64,000 nucleotides of DNA. Origin: Durusdinium trenchii (taxonomy: Eukaryota > Sar > Dinophyceae > Suessiales > Symbiodiniaceae). Shown in pieces: positions 45,581 through 54,872 of this stretch. Positions within the stretch are counted from its first letter, which is position 1. The number at the start of each line of letters is the position of its first letter. The notes under the pieces were generated by a model. The model saw only the letters and a list, made by a program, of their open reading frames with translations, made no database searches and was not told where the DNA came from. Location of the stretch: NCBI GenBank assembly GCA_963970005.1, contig CAXAMN010029050.1:57583-121582 (forward strand), read 5' to 3'. Made by a program: the position numbers and the translations under genes.

Positions 45581-46947
45581 CTCTCCTTCTTTATGTACTT
45601 TTCCTTTCTGCATTTCTTCCTGTTTTGTTATCCTGGAATCTTCCATTCTTCCGTTCTTCATTTAAGTGTTCTTCCTTTTTTATATTTCTCTTTCATTTCT
45701 TCCTTTTTGTAGCAAAAGACTTGAACGTGAACGCACGGCAACCAAAACATGCACTGCAGTGCCCGCTCGTGGACCAAACATTGACAAATGACCAAACTGC
45801 CAAAGAGAAGTTCACGCTTTCTTACTGGGACTATGACTATGACTAGGCTGGTGGGCACCAGAAAACGAGTTCAAAGTGATGGTATATACTGCCTACGGCC
45901 TGCTCTACATCTAATCTAGTAATTTTGAGATTCCAAGGTTTGATTTGAATTGCAGCATTTAAATTATCGTTTGAATTAGTGCACCTCCTGCCACTTTTCG
46001 ATGGATGATCCAGAAGATGTACCAAAGACGCAGTTTTTGTGTTGGTTCTGCAGCATTCAGTGTCCTCCACCTAGTTTGCAAGCCAAACTAGTAAACCAGC
46101 GACAAGTGGAGACTATGTAATCTCATTGGCGGCAGACCTAATTTGACCAGAAACCAACCAACAATTGGGTCCAACCCTGTAACAATCTTACTATTCACTA
46201 TTATACAATTGATTCAGGGACCCCCACCCCCACCTCTTGCGAGAGATTCAGCGATGCCTATACTCTACAGTTTTTGCCACTTCTTCCTGAGACAAACTCT
46301 TCCAATCATGGCTGCCCTCCGGAGGTCCAAATCCAGGTAAAGGAAGAAAGGTATTCGTATTGCTTATTTGTGTCTCACTTTTGGTTTGAGCTGTTTTGAC
46401 TTTCCTTTGCTTTCGGCTTTTGTTTGACAACAAACCTATGAGCCAGGGCCAGTTAGGGTGCGTGACAAAGCAGCTGGCAGCACTGGCAACCCGCACCATC
46501 CAAAAACAAATAAGACAGATGGAGTAACCTCAACCGCAGTAACAGATAAATACAATCATGGTCATAAAGGATAGATATATAAACAAAATCAATGAATCAC
46601 ATATACGAGTATTTTTCCTCAGCCTGTGGCTCTAAGGGCTAAAGGACCTAAGCGCCTTCTATTCTTCGTCTCTCTATTCTTCTTTAAATTATCAAAGTGC
46701 ACTGAGACTCGAAACTTGTTTGAATGTGAGCAGAGGAATCCTCAATAAAGTCAATCAGTAGGTATGGACTATGCACATGCTTCTCGCCGGATTGATCAGC
46801 TTCATGCTTCGCACCCCCCTCCTCCAAGTAGAAGTGGATAAAGGATGAGGTAAAAGACAGCGAAGTGCGCCTCATGAAGCTTAGAGACTGACAGACCTGG
46901 GCAGTGCCGAATACTGTTTAGGAGCTGCTCGAGGAGTTCGTGTCTCT

Positions 46948-48220
46948 GCTTGCACTCAGAAAAGGAAGGGTCAAGCTCCAATTCTTGCATTTCGACTTGC
47001 AATACACACGAAGTTGGACACAGATTGGTCGCTCAGGCCAAATGGGACACTGATCACTCTGGGAAAATATCGTTTGACAACTTTGTCGAAGGCAGTGGAG
47101 CGAGTCAAGTACTGCTTGCATCAAAGACTGTGAACTGCCACTGTGAGCAGTGAGCGACACAGGCCTGTCGCAAATGCGCCAGCGCGTGCGGGCTTTGCAA
47201 GAGCAGGCCCAGTTTGCGCTATAGGTCTTTTGACGGACTTTCTACCATTGAAGACCGGAAAAGACACAACAGAAACAGCATGAAGCAGCTCTGCAAGCTC
47301 ACGAAGTCATGAAACAAGCACTTTGATGACATGATATTTTGGGCTACTAAGGATGCTAGCTGCATCATGCTGAGAATTTCCTTAGATATTTGTGTCATGA
47401 TCCTCCAGAGAGGCCAATTCTATGTCTATAGTTATAGGGGTGGTTGAGGGTGTTGCATGCCGCGTGGTCCATGTACATGCTTCTTTCGGAGGCCGAACGT
47501 AATGAAGAGCAGCGTTTGCTGGCAAGCTCAGTCAGAAAGGCCAAAGAAGCCTTTGACAATGCAGCTGCTGGGAAAGAGCTGAGCTTGGAGGCCTGGCTCC
47601 TAGTAGCGTCCTCTTGCTCCTAGTAGTATGGCCAGGAGTTCCTAGTAGCTTCTTGCTCCTACTAGCGATGCCCTTTGTTCCTAGTAGCTTCTTGCTGCTA
47701 GTAGTAAGGCAGGCCAGGAGCCCCTAGTAGCGTCCTTGCTCTCAGTAGCGATTCCAGGAGCCCCTAGTAGCGTTCTTGTTCCTAGTATAATCATCTGTGC
47801 AGGATTGTAGGATTCTCAGGATTCTTGTTTGAGATACGTTAATGGTACAGACTTTGTGTGGACTTTGTAAAGTTCCTGCGCGTTGCCAGGACTTTATCGA
47901 GACACTTTCCGATCCAAATCAATTGGAGCATATTTCTGCGGCAACAGAGCTTTTTGGCTGGAGACTGCCAGTGAGGCGAAGTACTACTTCATGACATGAT
48001 ATTATGCACTTCAGTGACACTAAGGCTGCCAGTATCCTTTTTTGAGTCACTTTCCGCTCCTTGCCAATTGAGAGCCACGTTGGCACTGATGCCTCATCGC
48101 AGAGTTGTGAGACACCCTGATGCACACGCGCACTGCTGGATCCCAAGGCTCGCAGTTTGCTAGACCTCTTCAAAGAAGTTGATGCTTGGCTTGCCTTGCA
48201 GAAGAGTAAAGGGTCGTAGG
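46948..48220 (+). CDS. Candidate spliced gene: EF-hand exon and coiled-coil exons
   Basis: Probable short exons on the plus strand. 47037-47091, after CTCAG, reads AKWDTDHSGKISFDNFVE, an EF-hand-like calcium loop (D-x-D-x-S-G-x-I) with Asn instead of Glu at position 12, ending at a GCAGTG (GC-type) donor. About 47163-47218 reads LSQMRQRVRALQEQAQFAL. 47252-47324 reads RPEKTQQKQHEAALQAHEVMKQAL. 47477-47597 reads LLSEAERNEEQRLLASSVRKAKEAF and onward. Further pieces lie near 47875-47990 and 48150-48218 (LLDLFKEVDAWLALQKSKG). A calcium-binding coiled-coil protein is likely; completeness and exact joints are unknown. Confidence 0.4.
47596..47788 (-). repeat. CTAGTAGC interspersed tandem repeat
   Basis: Reverse complement of the family at 1691-1832. 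GCTCCTAGTAGC, TTCCTAGTAGC and CCCCTAGTAGC units alternate with short linkers ending CTTGCT or GGCCAGGA. It starts directly where the coiled-coil exon reading LSLEAW ends, so it may lie in the adjoining intron. Confidence 0.85.
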
Positions 48221-48617
48221 ACTTATGAGTCATGTCCACAGAGCCCCCTGCAAAACGTACTTTTGGTGGTCATTCTAGCTTTTGTTCATTGTCACCAACT
48301 ATAGACTTCACCTCATTCAACTTCAACTTTCCTTTTCTTAAGGGGTTTTGCAAGGGGTTTGCAATCTTCAATTTGCAGCAACGATTCATTTGTGTCACGC
48401 TCTTGGCGCAGTTGTAACTCTTGACGTGGCATTTTTCATTCGTGGCGTGAACATTCCTTGACTTCATATGGGAAAAGGCGACTCGAACACTTGCGATACG
48501 TTTATTTCCCAACACTGCAGAACTTTGTTCCCCAGATCGCGTGAGCTATTGGGGTTCTTACTTCAAGTATAGGAAGGGCTGCATGTGTGCGCTTTCAAGC
48601 CTGAGTGCCGCTGGTGT

Positions 48618-49037
48618 GTGTGTGTGTGTAACCCTTGGAGTCATAGGGATCCTTTTGGATTTTAATTTGATTTATTGCAGGGGGTAGCGGCAGATCACTT
48701 GGGACCGCTACCAACGAAGACGCCCATTTGATCTGGTGAAATCAGAGTTGGCCACTCTGACGTACCTGCTTGAATTTTCAACGGAATGGCACGAGGCTAA
48801 GCCCAGAACCTCAAGACATGGTGTTGCATAGGGCTTTGGTTTTGATTTGCAGATGTGAGCGGACGACGTCATTCTGTCGGTCGATCGTTCGGTGGTTTAT
48901 TCAGACTTTATGGCCTCGCTGAACTTGTTGGACCTCCTCTTCCTTTTCAGGCTTCCTTACCTGTACTCTTAGGAAATGGAACCCTAGGCCGGCGTGTGGC
49001 ACCGCTGTCAAGTCAGTACGCATATCCATGAGTGTGT
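48618..49037 (+). repeat. Terminal direct repeat C (5') of the giant element
   Basis: Starts in a GT run followed by AACCCTTGG and ends GAGTGTGT. Contains the structured domain (48677-48769), a conserved AGGCTAAGCC segment, a TTTGATTTGCAG acceptor-like site (about 48847-48853), and a CTAGGCCGGCGTGTGGCACCGC block near the 3' side that is also conserved in A, B and D. It would provide 5' transcript sequences of the element. Confidence 0.9.
48677..48769 (+). ncRNA. Conserved structured domain, copy C
   Basis: GCAGG/CCTGC closing helix, GGTAGCGG/CCGCTACC hairpin, ACGAAG linker, TCAGAG/CTCTGA hairpin with loop TTGGCCA. See the finding on covariation. The hammerhead core (CUGANGA with GAAA) is absent. 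Confidence 0.75.
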
Positions 49038-49349
49038 TTGGCTTCGTGCCAACCCGGGATGAGCCCGCAGAGTGCCTCCCGTGGACCCGTCGAACGGGTG
49101 TATGTCGTTATCTCCCCTGCCCGGAGATGTACGTGTCCACAGCGGACGAAGGTGGCCTAGGCCGTACGTACGATGATTTTTGTCTCATCTTTGGAATTCT
49201 AAGCTGGCTCATGCCTTTACGTGACCGCAGCGGTCAAAGCAGCCAGCCATGTTGGCACGGCGTACGTGGCCGCAGCGGCCGAAGGTTGTTCAAGGTTCAT
49301 TGGAACCTCTTGGAGCCTTAGTTTTTCAGTTGATCCTTCTCCTCTCGCC
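49038..49349 (+). promoter_or_regulatory. Structured leader of the giant element
   Basis: Non-coding stretch from the 5' repeat to the first ATG. Hairpins at 49085-49099 (ACCCG/CGGGT), 49135-49147 (GTCC/GGAC, loop ACAGC), 49222-49236 (TGACC/GGTCA, loop GCAGC) and 49268-49280 (GGCC/GGCC, loop GCAGC); the last three each follow ACGTG. The same series is in the small element with compensated stem changes. An acceptor-like GTTTTTCAG ends at 49329, 20 bases before the ATG. A packaging, RT-recognition or translation signal is plausible. Confidence 0.65.
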
Positions 49350-49907
49350 ATGTTCCCTTCTCCGACTGGCCTCAACCCTGTGGACGGCATCACGATGAGG
49401 GCCCAGGCTATCCTACATCGAGAGATTCTTCATTTACATGGTTTATTGATTCTCGCCATCTCCCTCCTACGCACCCGCTTCGCTATTCTCAACCCTTCGT
49501 TTATGGACTACATCACCTCACCACATATTCAGTTGCAAATTCGAGGTCTGGACTCTGCGATTCGACAGGCGACCCAGGCTATCCACAATGGTGTGCACTA
49601 TATTCAGGAACTCCTCACCACTTTTGGGATGATGCATGCCTTGAATTGCGACACCACTCAAATCGATGCTGAGCTACCTGGCTGCTCGACCTTCCCTGAC
49701 CCCCGCCTCCCTTCTTTTCCTACTTCTCCTCTAGGTCCGCCTACGACTCGAAGTATGACATCTACCAGTTCTATTCCGGCGGCATCACCGACTCCGCCAC
49801 CGAGTACCCCTACGATTCGTACTCCACGTCGGCCTGTGATTAATAGATCCAGTACAGCACCGTCACGCTCTCGGTCTCACCCTCGTTTGAACTCTAGGAA
49901 TCTCTAG
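49350..49907 (+). CDS. Giant-element ORF A: helical protein with Arg/Ser tail (paralogue 1)
   Basis: 185 codons. Start chosen at the first ATG after a polypyrimidine-AG (49329), in context CGCCATG. Residues of about 15-95 are predicted helical, containing RAQAILHREILHLHGLL, SFMDYITSPHIQLQIRGLDS and VHYIQELLTTFG. A Pro/Ser/Thr linker follows, and the tail is basic (PSRSRSHPRLNSRN). The next two ORFs repeat this plan, so a gene was triplicated within the element. The basic tail suggests nucleic-acid binding; a nucleocapsid-like role is an inference. No known family recognised. Confidence 0.65.
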   Translation: MFPSPTGLNPVDGITMRAQAILHREILHLHGLLILAISLLRTRFAILNPSFMDYITSPHIQLQIRGLDSAIRQATQAIHNGVHYIQELLTTFGMMHALNCDTTQIDAELPGCSTFPDPRLPSFPTSPLGPPTTRSMTSTSSIPAASPTPPPSTPTIRTPRRPVINRSSTAPSRSRSHPRLNSRNL

Positions 49908-50070
49908 ATACTTCCTTCACTCACTCTTCCTATCTCGTGAAAAACGCCCTTTTATGTTTTCAACTTACTCCAATGCTTCGAGACACTTTTTCACAACTCT
50001 ACACTTTTGGTTCGTGTGGCTCTCAGCTTTCACCTCGTCGAGCTCGCACTCCTCGCTCCTCTTTGTCGCC

Positions 50071-50622
50071 ATGTCGATGCCACCCACGACGACCCTGGCT
50101 AGATCTACGGGATTGACTTCAATCACTGGCCTACCTGCTGCTGCTCACGAAGTACTTCATCGTGAACTTCTTCATATACACTCTTCTTTACATTTGATTC
50201 TCCTGATCTTACGTGGACCTCTGGACTCCGTCACTCCCTCCATTGTGGACACGATCACTTGCCCTCGTCTCAGCTCTACCCTTCGTGCACTGGAGACCAG
50301 CATGGACCAGATTCGACGATCTACCCGTACTACACTGGTACACGCCGATGAACTACGCTCCATTTTGGCATTTCCACGTTCCACCGGCCACGCGGGTTCC
50401 TCTCCTACAACCTTTTCTTCACCCGGGCCTCCTCTTATCCTCTTTCCTTCTCCTCCTTCTCCACCTGTGACGCCGACGATGACTACTACCACGGATCCCT
50501 GTCCTCCTCAAGCTTCTCCTCCTTCTCTGACTCCTTCGTTTCCATCTTCGACTTTGACGAGGAGGCCAAGCTCTCACTCTCCCTCTCGGTCACGATCCCC
50601 TCCGCGACGATTCAGATTTTAG
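50071..50622 (+). CDS. Giant-element ORF B: helical protein with Arg/Ser tail (paralogue 2)
   Basis: 183 codons from CGCCATG, 45 bases after a GGCTCTCAG acceptor-like site ending 50026. The helical domain has AAAHEVLHRELLHIHSSL, PSIVDTITCPRLSSTLRALE and LVHADELRSIL, aligning with ORF A. A Pro/Thr/Ser linker follows, and the tail is SRSRSPPRRFRF. A short spacer of about 160 pyrimidine-rich bases separates it from ORF A. Function unknown; same inference as ORF A. Confidence 0.65.
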   Translation: MSMPPTTTLARSTGLTSITGLPAAAHEVLHRELLHIHSSLHLILLILRGPLDSVTPSIVDTITCPRLSSTLRALETSMDQIRRSTRTTLVHADELRSILAFPRSTGHAGSSPTTFSSPGPPLILFPSPPSPPVTPTMTTTTDPCPPQASPPSLTPSFPSSTLTRRPSSHSPSRSRSPPRRFRF

Positions 50623-50843
50623 CCGATTTCTCACCAACCGAACCACGAACCAATTACTTTTGCAGAAAAAGCTCCCCTTTCCACTAGATTCTGTTGTTTG
50701 ATTGATCACTCATTTTGCTTTCATTCTGGTCCTTCGGTCTCCTTGCCGACTTCATTCATTCCTATTCTTTTCTTTCCTATGTTATCTTCGGCTCACTAGC
50801 AACTGCTCGTCTCGCTCCCGCGCTTCTTCCTGCTTCTTTTGCC

Positions 50844-51554
50844 ATGGCTTCGACATCTACACCACCTTGTGGTTTGGCGCCGATCCATGGTCTTCCATCT
50901 CGTGCTCAGGCAATGCTACATCGTGAACTTCTTCTCGTACATGTTCTCTTGGCCCAGGTCCATGCCCTACTTCACATACCGCTCAGCATTCGCACTATTC
51001 CGTTCATGTCTCGGGTCACACACCCACAGCTTCGAGCTCACCTTGAAGGCTTGGACAATACACTCCTTCTCGCTCTTCGGCTCAACCACACCGCTGTCCA
51101 CTACACCCACGAGCTCCTTACCGCCCTGGGCCTCCTTCATATTATTCAACAGAGCCCGGAACAACTTGAAGACGAACTTGAAGGCCGCACAGACTTTGGC
51201 GATCGTGCATCCCTTTCTACTCACTCTGACACACCCCACCATACTACGACCTCATCGCGAACTACCAGGACTCCCAACACTACTACCCGGAGGCCTATTT
51301 CTCCCAGTCCTCTGCCGTCTCGCCATTTACCGCGACCTCGTTTTCACATACGCTCGAGATCTCGCTCTCGCTCTCGTACGGCCAGATCTCAGTTTCACAG
51401 TTTCACCTCATACCTTGCCAGGCAGCTCAAAATGAATGTCCTCCTCTGCGTGTCGTTTGGTATCTATTCTCCACTTCTTCCTTGCAGTTTCGTGTTCCCA
51501 TTTTTCCTTTCTCCTCTTGGCTCTAGAACATTCGACAAGCATTTTACACGTTGA
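50844..51554 (+). CDS. Giant-element ORF C: helical protein with Arg/Ser tail (paralogue 3)
   Basis: 236 codons from GCCATGG, 44 bases after a CTCACTAG site ending 50799. The domain shows SRAQAMLHRELLLVHVLL, FMSRVTHPQLRAHLEGLDN and VHYTHELLTALGLL, closest to ORF A. An acidic QLEDELEG segment and a linker follow, then RSRSRSRSRTARSQF. Unlike A and B it extends some 30 residues past the Arg/Ser run (SFTSYLARQLKMN...), which may be read-on into spacer-like sequence. Another frame over 50839-51435 is a shadow. Confidence 0.65.
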   Translation: MASTSTPPCGLAPIHGLPSRAQAMLHRELLLVHVLLAQVHALLHIPLSIRTIPFMSRVTHPQLRAHLEGLDNTLLLALRLNHTAVHYTHELLTALGLLHIIQQSPEQLEDELEGRTDFGDRASLSTHSDTPHHTTTSSRTTRTPNTTTRRPISPSPLPSRHLPRPRFHIRSRSRSRSRTARSQFHSFTSYLARQLKMNVLLCVSFGIYSPLLPCSFVFPFFLSPLGSRTFDKHFTR

Positions 51555-51623
51555 ATTTCATTCTTCACTCACATTTTGGGTTGTTACTACATTTGTTTCC
51601 ATCTCCGGGCGATTTCTGACCTC

Positions 51624-53021
51624 ATGGCGAGTTCTTCTTTGGAATCTACTCGTCCTCATTCACGACGTGATCATCGACGCAGTTCTCGCTCCAGGGATAC
51701 CAGACCTCATCTTGAAGAAGCTGATTATGGTGATGACGAGGGCACTCCCCTACCTTCTATCAACTGAGATTGCGCGCGGCATTCCCGATCCACCACCACA
51801 TTCCGATCCCACCACGGGCGACTCTTCTCACCGCAACATCAACACTTCTACTCCACCTTCCAACCCTCGTCCTCCCCAATCTTCTCTCACTCGTTCACAA
51901 TCCACTCCAGCTTTTCCACCCACTCCACCTGCACATCTTACCGTTCCTTTCTTCCCACCACCCCGCGTTCCAGCACCACGCCAACCTCTCAACCACGTGC
52001 CACGGGCCCACAGCCCCTCAATCCATATGGACCACGACCACGTCCCAGACAACCTTCTCTCCGCGCCTATCGCACGTCGCGGACGACACGTTCACCACTC
52101 ACACGAAACCATGATCGACGTCGTTCTCCCAGAAGCCGCTCTGCTCACTCTCGCCGACACCGGAGACATCGACACCGCTCACCCGCAGCATCACGCTCGC
52201 GACGGGACGACCGTCACAGTCGCCGCTCACATTCTCGGCGACGCCGCTCTCGCACACACCAACGAGAGTCACGGGAGCATCGTCGCACAACCAACCTTCC
52301 CCCCACACGTTCCAGGTCTTGCCATTCCAGCCATCATCGTGGCGGCACACGGGCAGACCCACCAGCACCTCGCACAGCTCCTCGCGCCACCTCGCACGAC
52401 ACACCTGTCTCGCCTCCTGCCTCCGTTCATCCTCCTGCTGATCGGTGCCCTCCCCTTTGGTACTACTGCCTGGACCTGGCGATCGACCACACCCACAACC
52501 TACACCTCCTGATTCTACGTCAAGACCTACCACTCCACCACAGGCGTTCCAACCTCAACCTCCTCCGGTTACACCACTCACTTCCCTCCCTGCTTCTGAG
52601 GCCGAGGAACTTCAACAACTCTGCCTTCAATTTCAACAACAACAACATACCACTCATCACCTGCAACAACAGGCTCTCCTCCACTCAACCTTCAATCCTT
52701 TCTTTTCCCCATTCCAATTCTACCTTCCCACTCCCACTGCTCCACCGTCCCATCCACCCACCGGCCCTCCACCCGCCAATGGCTCTCCAACAGCCCCAGA
52801 ACCAGCACCTGCTGCCACCGAACCCGTCGACCTTTCCATCTCCCTCTTCCCCACTCAAGCATCCACCCAGCCTCCAACCTCCAACCAGGCAGATTCGGCT
52901 CACCGCTCTCCTCATCGCCCGATTCGACCAGAGACTCCCCCACGGTTGTCTCTCCACTGGTCTCGACACCAACCTGACTTCACCACCTTGGAACATTCAG
53001 CCAAGCTGGGCTACTTCATGA
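51624..53021 (+). CDS. Giant-element ORF D: SR-domain protein, one in-frame TGA
   Basis: From the ATG at 51624 the frame reads MASSSLESTRPHSRRDHRRSS and an acidic EEADYGDDEG, then hits TGA at 51765-51767. It continues open to 53021 with a long Arg/Ser/His-rich region (about 52083-52290; RRRSPRSRSAHSRRHRRHR and similar). The RS bias on both sides of the TGA says the frame is real. Removing a candidate 39-base GT-AG segment (51730-51768) would skip the stop in frame; readthrough or mutation are alternatives. After about 52450 the credible frame changes to that of ORF E. SR domains usually bind RNA or splicing factors. Confidence 0.5.
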
Positions 53022-53119
53022 ACAACATCCTGGAGGTCGCTATTGAGATCAGTCCTCAGAAGCAAATTTGGACCACACCTTTTTGGCTTCACATTCGCCC
53101 GTCCGGTCCTGTTTGTTGA
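52442..53119 (+). CDS. Giant-element ORF E: Pro/Gln-rich protein without its own ATG
   Basis: 225 codons, Pro-rich then ASEAEELQQLCLQFQQQQHTT (Gln-rich helix), another Pro-rich part, and a globular end (EHSAKLGYFMNNILEVAIEI). No ATG until near the end, so it is probably the continuation of ORF D after a frame change at about 52442-52600, and it runs toward ORF F in yet another frame. The T5 run near 53080 is one place where an assembly or replication slip could change frame. Function unknown. Confidence 0.4.
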   Translation, partial: SVPSPLVLLPGPGDRPHPQPTPPDSTSRPTTPPQAFQPQPPPVTPLTSLPASEAEELQQLCLQFQQQQHTTHHLQQQALLHSTFNPFFSPFQFYLPTPTAPPSHPPTGPPPANGSPTAPEPAPAATEPVDLSISLFPTQASTQPPTSNQADSAHRSPHRPIRPETPPRLSLHWSRHQPDFTTLEHSAKLGYFMNNILEVAIEISPQKQIWTTPFWLHIRPSGPVC

Positions 53120-54146
53120 CCTTTGGTACGAGATTTTTGAGCACAAATTTCAAGATTGGAGCACCCTTCTCTCCATGGTGAATAAGTTCCGCAGAGCTCT
53201 CATTGATGACACCTTTCGACTCTGCAGCTGGGAAGAGTGCGACGCTCCTGAGAACTTGCCTCGCACACTCGTGGACACCACCCTCCATGAGCTTGTCCGC
53301 TTTCTACCATTACCCTTCCGGCGCATCCCTGTGACTTCCTGGGGCGACCGCCTGGGGGATTTTCTTGCAACCCTCGCTCACGTTCCTCAGATTCTTGAGA
53401 AGACGCCGGTATTTCTTTGGGGCAAGCTTCCGTGCCATGACGCTCTTTTCCTGCTCCTCAAGCTGGACTACCCCAAGACCGAATACTTTCAGTGGACTCC
53501 ATCTCAGACTACTTACACCTTCGTCCACAATTGCGCGAGCATTTCCCTTCGCGGCATTCTCACTGATGGCGTCATTCGACCGAGCTCTTGGAAAGGGGAA
53601 GGTGAAAGCAATTCGGAATACTTTCCCAGCCTTGGCTTTTACTGCCGACGCTGCTATCCGGGTCACAGCCACAATTCCGACAATCGGATCAATCCTGACA
53701 TCACACATCGTTTGACCCCAGAGCTCCAATGTGCTCTTCACGTGGCATGTACCTTTGGAGGCCGCACGGCCTCCCGAAGATACTTCGTGGCTGGAGAGTG
53801 CTTCTCCCGCCAGTTCCAACATTACGTGGTCCGTTCGGGGGACTCCCTTGTGATTCCCTCGCCAGCCACTTCTACGATGTTGTGCGGAATCGGGTTGACC
53901 AGAGGTACAAGTGTCGCTCTTCTACCAGTCAAATTCAATATGCTGGATTGTTCATTCGGACAGATGAGCTCCCCTCTTATGGCCTTCGACGTTCTGATAT
54001 TCCTCTATGATTACCTCATTCCCATGTACTATATCCTCCTTGCAGCGCTGCGACAACTGGTCGCTATTTTCTGCCACTGGAGTTCTCTTCCCACGGAAAA
54101 AGGACCAAAACGAATTTTCTTTCCTTTCCTTTGCTTTTGGTTTTAG
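53022..54146 (+). CDS. Giant-element ORF F: unknown globular protein
   Basis: About 370 codons open, with aromatic-rich segments (VDLWYEIFEHKFQDWSTLL). It also has a VHNCASISLRGILTDGVIRPS stretch followed by FYCRRCYPG. That H...GIL.DG..RPS pattern resembles the start of some ADP-ribosyltransferase folds, but I do not see a full set of catalytic residues, so this is weak. No ATG at the 5' end; likely joined to ORF E. From about 53830 another frame (to 54010, ending YGLRRSDIPL) looks as protein-like as this one, so the true C-terminus is unsure. Confidence 0.4.
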   Translation, partial: TTSWRSLLRSVLRSKFGPHLFGFTFARPVLFVDLWYEIFEHKFQDWSTLLSMVNKFRRALIDDTFRLCSWEECDAPENLPRTLVDTTLHELVRFLPLPFRRIPVTSWGDRLGDFLATLAHVPQILEKTPVFLWGKLPCHDALFLLLKLDYPKTEYFQWTPSQTTYTFVHNCASISLRGILTDGVIRPSSWKGEGESNSEYFPSLGFYCRRCYPGHSHNSDNRINPDITHRLTPELQCALHVACTFGGRTASRRYFVAGECFSRQFQHYVVRSGDSLVIPSPATSTMLCGIGLTRGTSVALLPVKFNMLDCSFGQMSSPLMAFDVLIFLYDYLIPMYYILLAALRQLVAIFCHWSSLPTEKGPKRIFFPFLCFWF

Positions 54147-54274
54147 GCGCATTTCCTTCTCTTTCCTAGACTTGCACCCTTGTATGCCTGATTCCTCCCT
54201 TCTCCTGATTGGCTCAAGTTCATTTGGTACATTTGGTTCACCTGCTCGTCCCCTCCCCTATACAGTCCCGCTAC

Positions 54275-54577
54275 ATGATGGAGGCATCTTTCTGGACTAC
54301 GATGGAATCCTTTCCCCAGCAGGCCCCACTTGGCATCATCAACATGCTGATCTCTCGACGCACTTTAATGGATTCGATTTCTCGATCCTTAGAGGTACTT
54401 TCTGAGATGCCCTACACCACCGACTTCCCTCCGGGATTACCCGCTGACTTGGAACAAATTCTCCGGGATCTACGTGCCTCTACAGAACGCTTGATGGACG
54501 AAGTCACTCGGACGAATCGATTGCTACATCGTTTTGTTCCCTCCTCATGCTTTACCGACCCAACCTTGGCTTCCTGA
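54275..54577 (+). CDS. Giant-element ORF G: small helical protein
   Basis: 100 codons from an ATG nine bases after CCCTCCCCTATACAG (AG at 54264-54265). Contains LADLEQILRDLRASTERLMDEVTRTNRLLHRFV-like helices reminiscent of the PHIQLQIRGLDS...VHYIQELL part of ORFs A-C, but without the Arg/Ser tail. Perhaps a shortened, diverged fourth member. The frame at 54007-54405 over its 5' half is a shadow. Confidence 0.4.
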   Translation: MMEASFWTTMESFPQQAPLGIINMLISRRTLMDSISRSLEVLSEMPYTTDFPPGLPADLEQILRDLRASTERLMDEVTRTNRLLHRFVPSSCFTDPTLAS

Positions 54578-54872
54578 TGGCGCAGTACTACCACACTTCC
54601 CCCCACCCTATGGTCCGGCAGCACCTCCATCCGGGACTTCGTCGGCTTCCTAAGTCTTACCTTGGGCCATATGCTGCCCTCTTCCTCGCACACAACCGGT
54701 GTCAAAAAGGCGCGTCTTTTCCTTTACTTTGTTTTTCGACACTTTCTCCTTCCTTCTCAATTCACATAAGTCTACCTATCAACGGGATACCTCACTCTGT
54801 TCCCACTACCGCAGCCATTTGTTAATCGGATCGCTACCCTGGTTTGACCTTCCTCCCGCTCCTCCTGACCTC

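Noticed and set aside
45380..45846. Hydrophobic 'membrane protein' ORFs
   Set aside because: They translate a T/C microsatellite and flanking T-rich DNA (runs of SFFLSF), so the apparent transmembrane segments are composition artefacts.
48618..48640. Telomeric repeat unit (TAACCCT) at the element ends
   Set aside because: Only one AACCCT occurs per end, it forms one arm of a small hairpin, and diverged copies have AACCCC there. No tandem telomeric array is present.
48618..49037. Hammerhead ribozyme in the terminal repeat
   Set aside because: Penelope-like repeats often carry hammerheads, so I searched for CUGANGA with GAAA in both orientations. The nearest match is CTGGTGA followed by a hairpin and ACG; the invariant A and GAAA are missing. 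The structured domain is therefore reported as a different fold.
54205..54216. Relict dinoflagellate spliced-leader 3' end (TTGGCTCAAG) upstream of ORF G
   Set aside because: Ten matching bases only, no upstream leader sequence, and another near match at about 60049 has mismatches. Likely coincidence.
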